This document shows, piece by piece, positions 9,604 to 17,893 of a stretch of 46,675 bases of DNA. The notes beneath the pieces were generated by a model. The model was not told where the DNA came from. It saw nothing but the letters and a program-made list of their open reading frames with translations, and did no database searches. Location: NCBI GenBank assembly GCA_003022365.1, contig PXOU01000014.1, forward strand, positions 1-46,675. The letters run 5' to 3'. Numbering within the stretch: the stretch's first letter is position 1; each line of letters begins with the position of its first letter. The stretch comes from Candidatus Saccharibacteria bacterium QS_5_54_17. GTDB lineage: Bacteria > Patescibacteriota > Saccharimonadia > QS-5-54-17. Made by a program: the position numbers and the translations under genes.

Positions 9604-9799
9604 GGAAATTTACGACTGTCGCTAGGTGGTCGTAAATTTCTGAGTCAGTGGCAGCTGACATTTGAACCGGATATTTTGCGAAGCAAAATCGGTTCAGGCG
9701 CCAAGGAGCAGCGCGCACCCGTGCCTTGCAAGGCACGGGGAGCACTGCGACTGCGCATCGCCCGCCGTCAGGCGGGCACTTATCCGGCATCCCCGACCA
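9586..9799 (+). mobile_element. Unrecognised tRNA-3'-end-associated structured element, copy E1, with flanking 18-bp direct repeats
   Basis: ATCCGGCATCCCCGACCA at 9586-9603 and 9782-9799. Between them are several hairpins and blocks shared with the element at 44582-44778. Confidence 0.75.
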
Positions 9800-9880
9800 T
9801 CCGCCATTGCTCAACCCTTGCGGCCCGGGCTATGGCGGATCTGTCAGCGACAGCTGACGATTTGAACCGGGTGTCCGCCG
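9799..9880 (+). mobile_element. Truncated second unit of the same element in tandem (E1b)
   Basis: Hairpin ATCCGCCAT...ATGGCGGAT, then GTCAGCGACAGCTGACGATTTGAACCGG, paralleling GTCAGTGGCAGCTGACATTTGAACCGG of E1; the downstream half is missing. Confidence 0.55.
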
Positions 9881-9925
9881 CAAGCTAAACAGGTGTTTTT
9901 CAGGGCGCCTAAGCCCGGATTTCTT

Positions 9926-10597
9926 TCATAATAGGTACCGGATGGCTACGAACCCCAGCACCAAAAGCACCACGAAGATCAGCGATAAGAGGTCGATGTA
10001 TTTTTCGATTTTATCTTTGTACTTTGCTCCTAACTTGTGCGCCAACCAGGATACAAGAGCGAAGCGAGCTCCGCGGCTCAAAAAAGAAGCCAAAATAAAG
10101 GCGGGGAAATTGATGCCGATGAAACCGCCTGCAAGCGTGAAAACCTTAAAAGGGATAGGCGTAAATCCGGCAGCGAATACTGCCAAAAAGGCGGTATCGG
10201 TATAACTTTGTTGCACCGCTTCAAAGTCCGATTGCAGATGATAGGCGTCAATGATGGGCTGTCCGATCGTCTCGAACACGAAGAATCCGATCAGGTAACC
10301 AAGTGCGGCACCAAGCACCGACGCCGTGGCCGTTATAAGGGCGAATCGAAGCCATTTTTTGGTATTGGAAACGGTCATGGCGATCAGCAACGGATCCGGC
10401 GGGATCGGGAAAAATGAACTCTCACTGAACGAAAAACCAAACAGTGCCCGCTCCGCCCATGGCGAATCGCCCCATTTCATCATCCAGGCATATAACCGCC
10501 GGATGGTCTTACGAGGCCAGTTGACTATCTTGATAAATACCGAATCCTTCCGCTGTGCTTGTCCGGGGCTCGTCCTCTCCGGCTCGTTCTCCGTCAT
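9926..10597 (-). CDS. YqaA/DedA-like VTT-domain membrane protein
   Basis: FSESSFFPIPPDPLLIAMTV and AGFTPIPFKVFTLAGG motifs; multiple TM segments. Confidence 0.85.
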   Translation of the reverse strand: MTENEPERTSPGQAQRKDSVFIKIVNWPRKTIRRLYAWMMKWGDSPWAERALFGFSFSESSFFPIPPDPLLIAMTVSNTKKWLRFALITATASVLGAALGYLIGFFVFETIGQPIIDAYHLQSDFEAVQQSYTDTAFLAVFAAGFTPIPFKVFTLAGGFIGINFPAFILASFLSRGARFALVSWLAHKLGAKYKDKIEKYIDLLSLIFVVLLVLGFVAIRYLL

Positions 10598-10689
10598 TGC
10601 CGCATTATATCAGTTCCATCTATCCCGTCTTCATCAGGTATACGCCCGTTCGTGGCCAGTGAAACGCGGGTTGTTATACTCGAGTATGG

Positions 10690-11508
10690 ATGAGCCGGAT
10701 AATGACAGATCAACAATGCAGAGATTTTCAAGCCGAGGTGTGGCAAGCATACGCTGATTGGGGCCGGGACTTACCCTGGCGCACGGAAGTAGCGGATCCC
10801 TACGCGATATTGGTATCCGAGATAATGTTGCAACAGACGCAAGTGAGCCGGGTGATAACCAAATTCCAGGAATTTTTAAGCCATTTCCCGACCATGCAAT
10901 GTTTAGCTGATGCTCCCCAGATGGAAGTTCTGCGTGTCTGGCAAGGACTCGGGTATAACCGCCGGGCACGGTTCCTGCACCAGACAGCGCAAATCGTCAG
11001 TTATGAATACGGAGGCACTCTTCCCGCAAGTCAGGACGAGCTGAGACGACTTCCCGGCATCGGGCCCAATACTGCCGGCAGTATCGCCACCTTCGTCTAT
11101 AATCAACCGACCGTGTTCATCGAAACCAATATACGGACCGTATTTTTGCACCGATTCTTTTCTGGTAGTCATAGCGTCGCGGATTCTCAGATATTGCCGA
11201 TAATTGCCGATACATTAGATCAGACAAATCCGCGCCAGTGGTACTGGGCGCTCATGGACTACGGGGCTCATATTAAGCAAACGGTTGGTAACGTCTCCCG
11301 CCGAAGTCAACACTACGTCCCCCAAAGCCCCTTTCAGGGTTCCAGGCGCCAGGTCCGGGGAAAAGTTGTCCGACTCCTAGCCGAGTCCAGGCATACCTAT
11401 GCCCAATTACACGCGCGGGTTTCTGATCCGCGACTGGTGGATGTATTAGCGGATTTGGAAAAGGAGCGGCTCATCGCTCGCCAGGGAAAGTATTACCTCT
11501 CGTCTTGA
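10690..11508 (+). CDS. mutY: A/G-specific adenine glycosylase (MutY-like), no Fe-S cysteines
   Basis: HhH-GPD motif LRRLPGIGPNTAGSIATFVYNQPTVFIETNIRTV; LPWR, MLQQTQVSRV, LMDYGAHIKQ. The C-terminal Fe-S cysteine cluster is absent. Confidence 0.88.
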   Translation: MSRIMTDQQCRDFQAEVWQAYADWGRDLPWRTEVADPYAILVSEIMLQQTQVSRVITKFQEFLSHFPTMQCLADAPQMEVLRVWQGLGYNRRARFLHQTAQIVSYEYGGTLPASQDELRRLPGIGPNTAGSIATFVYNQPTVFIETNIRTVFLHRFFSGSHSVADSQILPIIADTLDQTNPRQWYWALMDYGAHIKQTVGNVSRRSQHYVPQSPFQGSRRQVRGKVVRLLAESRHTYAQLHARVSDPRLVDVLADLEKERLIARQGKYYLSS

Positions 11509-11543
11509 GCAACAGGCAAGCATCGGGGTCATCAGTCCACTTT

Positions 11544-12419
11544 TTAGGTGTCTTTGGGATTTTTTTGGTTCGTATGTATGACGCGTTGGGGGAAGGGGAT
11601 TTCTATGCCCTCTTCGTCAAACGCGTTTTTGAGTCGTTTGCGGTATTCTCCGGCGGCACTCCACTGCATAAGCGGGGTAGTTTCACCCACGATTTTGACC
11701 TCGATACTTGAATCGCTAAAGTTGTCGACGCGCCAGAATTGCGGCGGAGTAATAATAATTTCTCTCCAGTCTTCGTCATCGGCTAACTCTTTCCCGATCC
11801 TGTCAACGACCTTTATGACTTGGTTGATATCAGAGCCATAGGAGACGCCGATATCCAAGTTGATTCGACCAAAGTCTTTGGAGAGGTTTTTTACCCGATC
11901 AACCGTGCTATGGGGGATGTGATGTACGGCGCCATCCAGATCACGAAGGCTTACGTAACGCAATGTAATGTCTTCTACCACGCCCCAGTCGCCGTCCAGA
12001 TCAATGACGTCGCCTATCTGGTACTGGTTTTCAGTAATAACATACACGCCGGCGAATACGTCGCGCAGTATATTCTGAGCACCAAAGCCGATCACAATAC
12101 CGATAACACCCCCTGCCGCCAGAATCGGACTCAGGTTGATTTCCAGCTCTACCAGGAGCAATATGAACGCCACAATCCATACGAATAAACCGAATATACC
12201 CCGGGAAATGTCAAGCAGCGTTTCTTCGCGTTGGCGATGCTCAGCTTCGTTCTGGAAACGGCTGGTCTTAACAGTACGGCGAATAACGCCTTTTAAAGGC
12301 CATATATTGACTCGTTTAGCCAGCGCCGCGCCGACAATGATGAGCAGTAGCGGTAACCCATGGGCGTCCAACCAGTCTAGAATGGTTTGAAAAACCTCCC
12401 AATCCTGCAATATATCCAT
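11544..12419 (-). CDS. MscS-family mechanosensitive ion channel
   Basis: VIGIVIGFGAQNILRDVFAGVYVITENQYQIGDVI, VVEDITLRYVSLRDLDG, HIPHSTVDRVKNLSKDF. Confidence 0.93.
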   Translation of the reverse strand: MDILQDWEVFQTILDWLDAHGLPLLLIIVGAALAKRVNIWPLKGVIRRTVKTSRFQNEAEHRQREETLLDISRGIFGLFVWIVAFILLLVELEINLSPILAAGGVIGIVIGFGAQNILRDVFAGVYVITENQYQIGDVIDLDGDWGVVEDITLRYVSLRDLDGAVHHIPHSTVDRVKNLSKDFGRINLDIGVSYGSDINQVIKVVDRIGKELADDEDWREIIITPPQFWRVDNFSDSSIEVKIVGETTPLMQWSAAGEYRKRLKNAFDEEGIEIPFPQRVIHTNQKNPKDT

Positions 12420-12485
12420 TAGGCCGCATCATACCACATAAGTGCCATCCGGCACGAAGCGGCCAAAAATGCTATAATATCCCCT

Positions 12486-13040
12486 GTGAAACCGTGGCAA
12501 TTTTTTCTACTCAGCATCGTCATGTTCGGTGTGGCTATTTTAGGGCTGCGACACAACGATATGACATCTCAAGACATGAAAGCCCGCATCATAAAACGGG
12601 ATTTGGCCGGTAAAAACGTTGAGCAGGAGCGGGAGGAATTAAAACGCTTCGTATACAATCACATGAACGCCAGCAGAAGAATAGAGCTGCAAGGCGCTTA
12701 TGAGCGGGCTCGAGCCAGAGCACGCGTGGAGGCCGATAATTCAGTTGACGGAAGCGTTTACGATCAAGCGCAAGCTGCCTGTGACCGTGAAGGCCAACGC
12801 ACGCGGGAAAACGCCAACTGTGTCCAAAATTACATCCAGCAGCGACTCGACGACTCCAGCGCCGGTGTCGATATGCCGGATAAGGGTAATTTTGTGTATG
12901 AATACCGCTCACCGATCTGGACGACCGATATTCCGGGTGTTGCGATCGCGCTCGGCATTCTCAGCCTATTAACCGGTTCAGTTCTATACGTTAAACACAG
13001 CATTCAAAATTTAGTAAGAAAGAAAAACGGCTCACGTTAA
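12486..13040 (+). CDS. Hypothetical membrane protein
   Basis: N- and C-terminal TM helices flanking a charged domain. Confidence 0.65.
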   Translation: MKPWQFFLLSIVMFGVAILGLRHNDMTSQDMKARIIKRDLAGKNVEQEREELKRFVYNHMNASRRIELQGAYERARARARVEADNSVDGSVYDQAQAACDREGQRTRENANCVQNYIQQRLDDSSAGVDMPDKGNFVYEYRSPIWTTDIPGVAIALGILSLLTGSVLYVKHSIQNLVRKKNGSR

Positions 13041-13055
13041 AAGTGAACCGTTTTC
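13023..13055. terminator. Bidirectional intrinsic terminator between convergent genes
   Basis: AAAAACGGCTCACGTTAAAAGTGAACCGTTTT inverted repeat with flanking A and T tracts. Confidence 0.8.
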
Positions 13056-13077
13056 CGCCGATCGTTACTGCTGGTGC

Positions 13078-13812
13078 CTACTGATTAGTCGTGGAATCCT
13101 GTTCACTGTCTGTGCTGGTTTGTTGTTGAGTGGATTGATTGTCGGTGTCGCTGGTTCCTTGTTGGTTCTGGGTACTTGGTTGGTTCTGAGTACTTGTTTG
13201 GCCTTGCCCGGCCGAACCGTTACTCCCATCGTTGTCTTGTTGGTTCTGCTCATTTTCCTTAATGGCTTGGGCGACTTGTCCGTCCGGCTTCAGGTTTTCC
13301 CAGAGTACAACCTTATCGGAAGATATAAACATTTTATCTTCGGGAGCGTGTAACTCATCGCCGAGTTCGGCGAGACTTACGTCAGGTTGCTGCTGTTGAT
13401 TGTTTTGGGCGTTTCTTTGATTGGGTTGGATTTGTTGGTCGACTTGTAGATAGTAGACGTTTTCCAGCACCATCATACCGTTACCTGCTTTGGTAATGTT
13501 GCCGAAATAGACTTGGTCATTGGTTAGGAATACTGCTTGGTACTGATCATGCTTTACCATGTTCTCGTGTTCATTGCTGCTTGCCTCAAGGAATATTCCG
13601 GCAATTAACACTCCCAGAATGCTCAAGCCGGCAACGATAACCAGAGTGACAACAATTTTGCTTCCCAACGTCGGTTGAAACCAGTTATTGCCACCAGGCT
13701 GGTTGCCCTGATTGTGACTGGGATTGTTGGGTGGTGGTTGTTGATTACCGCCGTCATTGGGTGCTTGTTGGTTTCTAACTTGGTGTGGTTGTTGTGGGTT
13801 CATTTGGTCCAT
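13078..13812 (-). CDS. Q/N-rich single-pass membrane protein with conserved core
   Basis: Q/N/P-rich N-terminus, TM segment, YQAVFLTNDQVYFGNITKAGNGMMVLENVYYLQ core, Q/N/S/T-rich tail. Confidence 0.75.
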   Translation of the reverse strand: MDQMNPQQPHQVRNQQAPNDGGNQQPPPNNPSHNQGNQPGGNNWFQPTLGSKIVVTLVIVAGLSILGVLIAGIFLEASSNEHENMVKHDQYQAVFLTNDQVYFGNITKAGNGMMVLENVYYLQVDQQIQPNQRNAQNNQQQQPDVSLAELGDELHAPEDKMFISSDKVVLWENLKPDGQVAQAIKENEQNQQDNDGSNGSAGQGQTSTQNQPSTQNQQGTSDTDNQSTQQQTSTDSEQDSTTNQ

Positions 13813-14077
13813 AGTGTCTACCTACTCCGTTTCTTTAATGCATTATGATGTTACTGCTAATGCTTGCATTGTATGAGAAGCCAGCGGTATGTGCAAGACA
13901 TAAGCGCTATTCATAACGCTATTCATAAAGTGCTGCCTTCATTTCCTGCCTTAAGATGGTATGGGGGGGGGAGAAGTAGGGGCGGTATAGAGTCTCCAGC
14001 AGCTCATCAGCCAATGTATAGTTGACAGTTGCAAAAAGATAGGTATAAGCTATACACCAGTAAGTAAAGGAGAGGAC

Positions 14078-14278
14078 ATGGCTTACACATACACGAACTA
14101 CAAAGGGGTGACATATCATTTACACGCCGAGGACGTAACGCTTCGCGGTGGTCAGCAACAGAGAATCTATTACTTTGCCAAGGAGGAAAAGCCGGGTAAA
14201 TCCATCGAGGAACTTCCGGCCGGTTACGTGGTGACCGAAAACCAGCGGAACGGTTTCCCGGTGCTTAAGCGCGGGTAA
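14078..14278 (+). CDS. Small conserved protein (66 aa)
   Basis: MAYTYTNYKGVTYHLHAEDVTLRGGQQQRIYYFAKEEKPGKSIEELPAGYVVTENQRNGFPVLKRG; RBS GGAGAGG; strong terminator follows. Confidence 0.8.
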   Translation: MAYTYTNYKGVTYHLHAEDVTLRGGQQQRIYYFAKEEKPGKSIEELPAGYVVTENQRNGFPVLKRG

Positions 14279-14303
14279 AACACCTGCAACATTTCTATAA
14301 CTC

Positions 14304-14336
14304 AAAAAGACTCCCTGACTGGGAGTCTTTTGTTTT
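14304..14336 (+). terminator. Rho-independent terminator
   Basis: AAAAGACTCCCTGACTGGGAGTCTTTTGTTTT. Confidence 0.9.
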
Positions 14337-14528
14337 GGCCACTTATTGTTCCCGGTGGCAATTAGAGATGGGCAAATATACATGATCTCTGGTGAGTGAG
14401 AAGGGAAAAGTTTTGGTGTTGTTGGGACAAATTCCCGAGTTTCGCAATAGATGGCCTGACTGTGAAACACGGGTGGTAAGTTGGGCGCAACGGATTGAGA
14501 CCTTAACTGAGATGTTTCGGAAAAATCT

Positions 14529-14604
<76 letters not shown>

Positions 14605-14718
14605 ATACATCACTACTTCAGCGAGTATAGCAAACCCGTCCCCGGCTCGCATTTGCGGTTGCCTGAGTGACAGATGCTACAATATACTCGGGCAGTATTC
14701 TTGCAAACAAAAAGCCAT

Positions 14719-15132
14719 ATGAAATTAAAATCTCCCAAGCAAGCACTCAAGCGTAAATTTACTCGGGGATATGCCATCTTCCTGATGCTCCTGATCGTAG
14801 TGGTGTATGTCGCCGGCGCTACGTTGCACGTGATCGCCCAGAATTATCATTTACAGCAACGTGTGCACGAACTCCGGAACCAAAACCAGGTTTTAGAGCT
14901 GGAAAATCAGCAACTTCGTTACCGGATAACTTACTATAAAACCGATGCCTTCGTGGAGAAGGAAGCCCGGGCCAAATTAAACCTTAAGGCACCGGGAGAA
15001 AAAGTGGTTATTTTCCCCGGCAACATGCCGGGGAACGCCCAGCCGCCCGAACCGGAACCGGAACAGACATTCACGGAAACCATGGATGATAATTGGCAAG
15101 AATGGATGCATTTCCTTTTCCGGACAGGGTAG
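14719..15132 (+). CDS. FtsB/DivIC-type septum formation initiator protein
   Basis: Single TM then coiled coil, then YYKTDAFVEKEARAKLNLKAPGEKVVIFP. Confidence 0.85.
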   Translation: MKLKSPKQALKRKFTRGYAIFLMLLIVVVYVAGATLHVIAQNYHLQQRVHELRNQNQVLELENQQLRYRITYYKTDAFVEKEARAKLNLKAPGEKVVIFPGNMPGNAQPPEPEPEQTFTETMDDNWQEWMHFLFRTG

Positions 15133-15144
15133 CGGCATCATCCC

Positions 15145-15529
15145 TTAATTGTGACAGAAACTTATTAAACACCTCCTTGTCATTGCGAAGACGTCATTCC
15201 GGACTCCGGTCCGGGATCGGTTTTGGAATCGTTTGGATCCTGAAACAAGTTCAGGATGACAATAGGGGAAGATCCTGAAATAAATTCAGGATGACATCTT
15301 TAGGATGACACTCTTTCCTCTCTGTCATTCCGGCCCCCGCCCGCACTGAGCCATGTCGAAGTGAGCCGGAATCCTTTAACCCGATATGGTCCTGAAACTG
15401 ATCCTGAAATAAATTCAGAGCCTGTCCTGAACTTGTTTCAGGAATGATATTTCGCCTGGGTTTTTGTTGCAGGGTTTTGATAATGGTTCTAGGTTCTACG
15501 CCCGTGAACACCTCCTTGTTGTTTACTGT
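15145..15529 (+). repeat. Palindrome-rich dispersed repeat, copy 1
   Basis: Ends (TGTGACAGAAACTTATTAAACACCTC and GTGAACACCTCCTTGTTGTTTACTG) recur inverted at 42726-43018; interior carries several TCCTGAAA..TTCAGGA palindromes. Confidence 0.85.
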
Positions 15530-15764
15530 AGGGGTGATGTTCAATAAGCCGGGCGACTATACGATAATATTGACTCACCCCCTGTTTCGTGATAGTTTCC
15601 AATACGCAGGCTTCTTATACAAGTACAAGAAGAAGTACCTTACGCGGGTTTAACGGGAGGGGAGTAGTAGCTCTGCCTGTCGGTGGGCAGGTGATGCAGG
15701 CTCCCCGACTTTACCCGGAGCAGGCAAACTTAAAAATTTGCCTGATCGCATTATCACCAATCGT

Positions 15765-15839
15765 CGCGGGGTGGAGCAGTGGCAGCTCGTCGGGCTCATA
15801 ACCCGGAGGTCGCAGGTTCGAATCCTGCCCCCGCTACCA
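15765..15839 (+). tRNA. Initiator tRNA-fMet(CAT), CCA encoded
   Basis: Unpaired first acceptor base, three consecutive GC pairs in the anticodon stem (TCGGGCTCATAACCCGG), CCA end. Confidence 0.93.
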
Positions 15840-15852
15840 GATGAAAATCAAT

Positions 15853-15878
15853 CAACCCCTCAAGAAGGGGTTGTTTTA
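15853..15878 (+). terminator. Rho-independent terminator after tRNA-fMet
   Basis: CAACCCCTCAAGAAGGGGTTGTTTT. Confidence 0.85.
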
Positions 15879-16007
15879 TTATGTCCAAATATTCCTCAAG
15901 GCTTCAATAATACCTTGAAATTGGGAGCTGCACCCCTCATAGTTGGCCGGGTTGTTTGAGCGCTCTTGAGTGCCTGAACAATGCCTATATTTGCTAAAAT
16001 AGTGAAT

Positions 16008-16349
16008 ATGAAGCAGGTGGAGCAGATAAAAATTGATGAGCTCCGGGAGATGGCGGAGCGGATGTATGGAGATATGGTCAAAGCGGTGGTCGATATTGAG
16101 TAGGGGTTGCTGGTGGTCGACGGGGAGATGCACGTGGACTAGGAGTAGTACCTACTGGAAGCCGGTTCCCGGCAAGAAAACTTGCGGGGTATCAATTCAT
16201 ACCCGGATCAGTACGGCACCGAGGACTTTGTGGAATTTGATTTGATGATCAATCTCCGGCCGAGCCAGGAGAATTTATCCCGCAGCGTCGAGGATGCGAC
16301 AATTCGAAAACAAATTATGGCTCTCCTAGATAGCAAGGTTAGTTCATGA
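16008..16349 (+). pseudogene. DUF5674-like gene with three in-frame UAG codons
   Basis: MKQVEQIKIDELREMAERMYGDMVKAVVDIE*GLLVVDGEMHVD*E*YLLEAGSRQENLRGINSYPDQYGTEDFVEFDLMINLRPSQENLSRSVEDATIRKQIMALLDSKVSS*; TAGs at 16101, 16140 and 16146. Confidence 0.75.
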
Positions 16350-16681
16350 GTTATCAAGTAAACCGACGGCGGTGGCAGCAGATGAGCATCCAGGAACAGA
16401 TGGGCAATATTTATAGCGAGGTCGGCCGAGCTTTTTTGGCTCGGGAGCGTGATCAAACCCAGCGATGCCGGCAAGCGGTGGTGCGGGCATTGGATTTGTT
16501 TAGCGCCACGGTGGAAGGGCTGGTTGCCGAGTGCTCACCCCGGGCTAAGGAAGTCTCCCGCGCCAAGGACCAATTTTTGCGGGCGCTTTATGGAGAGCTG
16601 GATAGCCCGGCCGAACGCCAGAAACTCGAGAAGTATTTTCGCGCCTACGCCCTGGCGATGCGACGGCCAAGCTCTGAGTGA
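16346..16681 (+). CDS. Conserved hypothetical helical protein
   Basis: WQQMSIQEQMGNIYSEVGRAFLARER...RALDLFSATVE; start overlaps the DUF5674-like stop (ATGA). Confidence 0.8.
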   Translation: MSYQVNRRRWQQMSIQEQMGNIYSEVGRAFLARERDQTQRCRQAVVRALDLFSATVEGLVAECSPRAKEVSRAKDQFLRALYGELDSPAERQKLEKYFRAYALAMRRPSSE

Positions 16682-16842
16682 AAATGATTTGCGTCACCAA
16701 CCGGTAGCTACCGCATGTATTCATATGTGGCTTCACAAAATCTAACGAAACCATTGCAAAATCCGAAAACACTTTACCTACCGGTACCATTCTCCTATTA
16801 TGAAGCCATGCGCTTATAAATAACGTAAGGAGAAAGCACAGT

Positions 16843-17382
16843 ATGGCCGAGCAGAAGAAAACTCAGAGTCAGAGCAAAAGCACACAAAGCAAAACAAGCC
16901 GGAGTAATCAACAAAAAAGCAACTCGAACACCCAAAAACAGCAGCAAACCGGTGGCGGAAAAGCGGCTTTGGGGGAAGCTACGGTCCGGCAAAAGATCCG
17001 CTTCGATCAATTCCTGGTTAACTCGACACCGCTCTTTTTTGGTGTGTATACGGCGCTGGTATCCGGGCTTCTGGCGATCGGTAAATACTACATGCAGTCC
17101 AACCTCGCCAATGAGATCTTTACCCGTAATTCACAGGACTATATAGCCTACTGGATTGCCCTCAGTGATATCGGATTTTTGGTCGGTGCTGCCGGGCTCC
17201 TGATACTGCCGGCAATTTCCTATTACCAACGCCACGGATTGCGGCGGCTTGGCATCGCCGTGCTGATCGGTTTCCTGGTGGTGCTGATCGCCATTGGCGC
17301 CGTATGGTACTACATTGACAATTTGCCGGCACCAGAGCCAACACCCAGGCAGCTCCCGGAGAACTTGCAGCAACAGCAATAG
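16843..17382 (+). CDS. Hypothetical membrane protein with S/Q/K-rich N-terminus
   Basis: Low-complexity N-terminus then three hydrophobic segments. Confidence 0.7.
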   Translation: MAEQKKTQSQSKSTQSKTSRSNQQKSNSNTQKQQQTGGGKAALGEATVRQKIRFDQFLVNSTPLFFGVYTALVSGLLAIGKYYMQSNLANEIFTRNSQDYIAYWIALSDIGFLVGAAGLLILPAISYYQRHGLRRLGIAVLIGFLVVLIAIGAVWYYIDNLPAPEPTPRQLPENLQQQQ

Positions 17383-17492
17383 CCCCAAGCTTCCCAAAAA
17401 CATCTTGAGCACTGGATCGCTATGAGTCGGAGGTGTAGCGGGGTCAAATTGCTAACTCTAAGCAGCACCTATACCCAGGTATCTGATACCAT

Positions 17493-17816
17493 ATGTCCAT
17501 GAAGCAAAAATCGCCTTGGATAGCCGCGGTCTTGAACCTATTGCTTCCCGGAGCAGGGTACATCTATGCCGGCATGAGAATCCGGTTCGGCGTGATATTG
17601 ATCGCGGCAATGGTACTGGTCTTGTTCGGCCCCAAGCCTGAGTACAATCAGAGTGTGGATACTCATACAGTCGTGACTGATCCTTCGGGCATCGTGGTCG
17701 CTGTTGCCGGTATCATGGTTTCCATCGGGTTTGCCTATGACGCTTACTGCGATGTGAAGCGAGGCAATGATTCCCACGATCAAAATAGGCCGATTAAGCC
17801 CGAGTCGGATGCCTAA
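17493..17816 (+). CDS. Small membrane protein
   Basis: KSPWIAAVLNLLLPGAGYIYAGMRIRFGVILIA, resembling TM2-like small membrane proteins. Confidence 0.7.
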   Translation: MSMKQKSPWIAAVLNLLLPGAGYIYAGMRIRFGVILIAAMVLVLFGPKPEYNQSVDTHTVVTDPSGIVVAVAGIMVSIGFAYDAYCDVKRGNDSHDQNRPIKPESDA

Positions 17817-17893
17817 AGTAATGGGCGCAGCAATTCGATAACATTAAGGTAACGTTGAACAGTAGTGTCGCTTTGGGCTACACTTTCTCCTAT

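Noticed and set aside
9604-9781. E1 as a tRNA intron
   Set aside because: The upstream tRNA-Pro is already complete with CCA; the element follows it and brings a second partial 3' end, so splicing is not needed to make the tRNA.
9662-9888. Small ORFs inside E1 (67 and 70 aa)
   Set aside because: They run through hairpins and tRNA sequence and have no E2 counterpart.
13970-13980. Poly-G run in the 13.9-kb intergenic region as a phase-variable tract
   Set aside because: No plausible ORF or promoter is positioned so that its length would switch expression; may just be homopolymer sequence or error.
15145-15529. CRISPR array because of repeated TCCTGAAA..TTCAGGA units
   Set aside because: Units are palindromic, irregularly spaced and variable, with no unique spacers of constant length and no cas genes.
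15660-15750. Hairpins upstream of tRNA-fMet (CTGCC/GGCAG and CAGGCAAA/TTTGCCTG) as another E element
   Set aside because: No conserved E blocks and wrong side of the tRNA; likely an unrelated intergenic structure.
16033-16245. ORF of 70 aa overlapping the DUF5674-like region
   Set aside because: Out of frame with the recognisable DUF5674 translation; Trp/Ser/Arg-rich noise.
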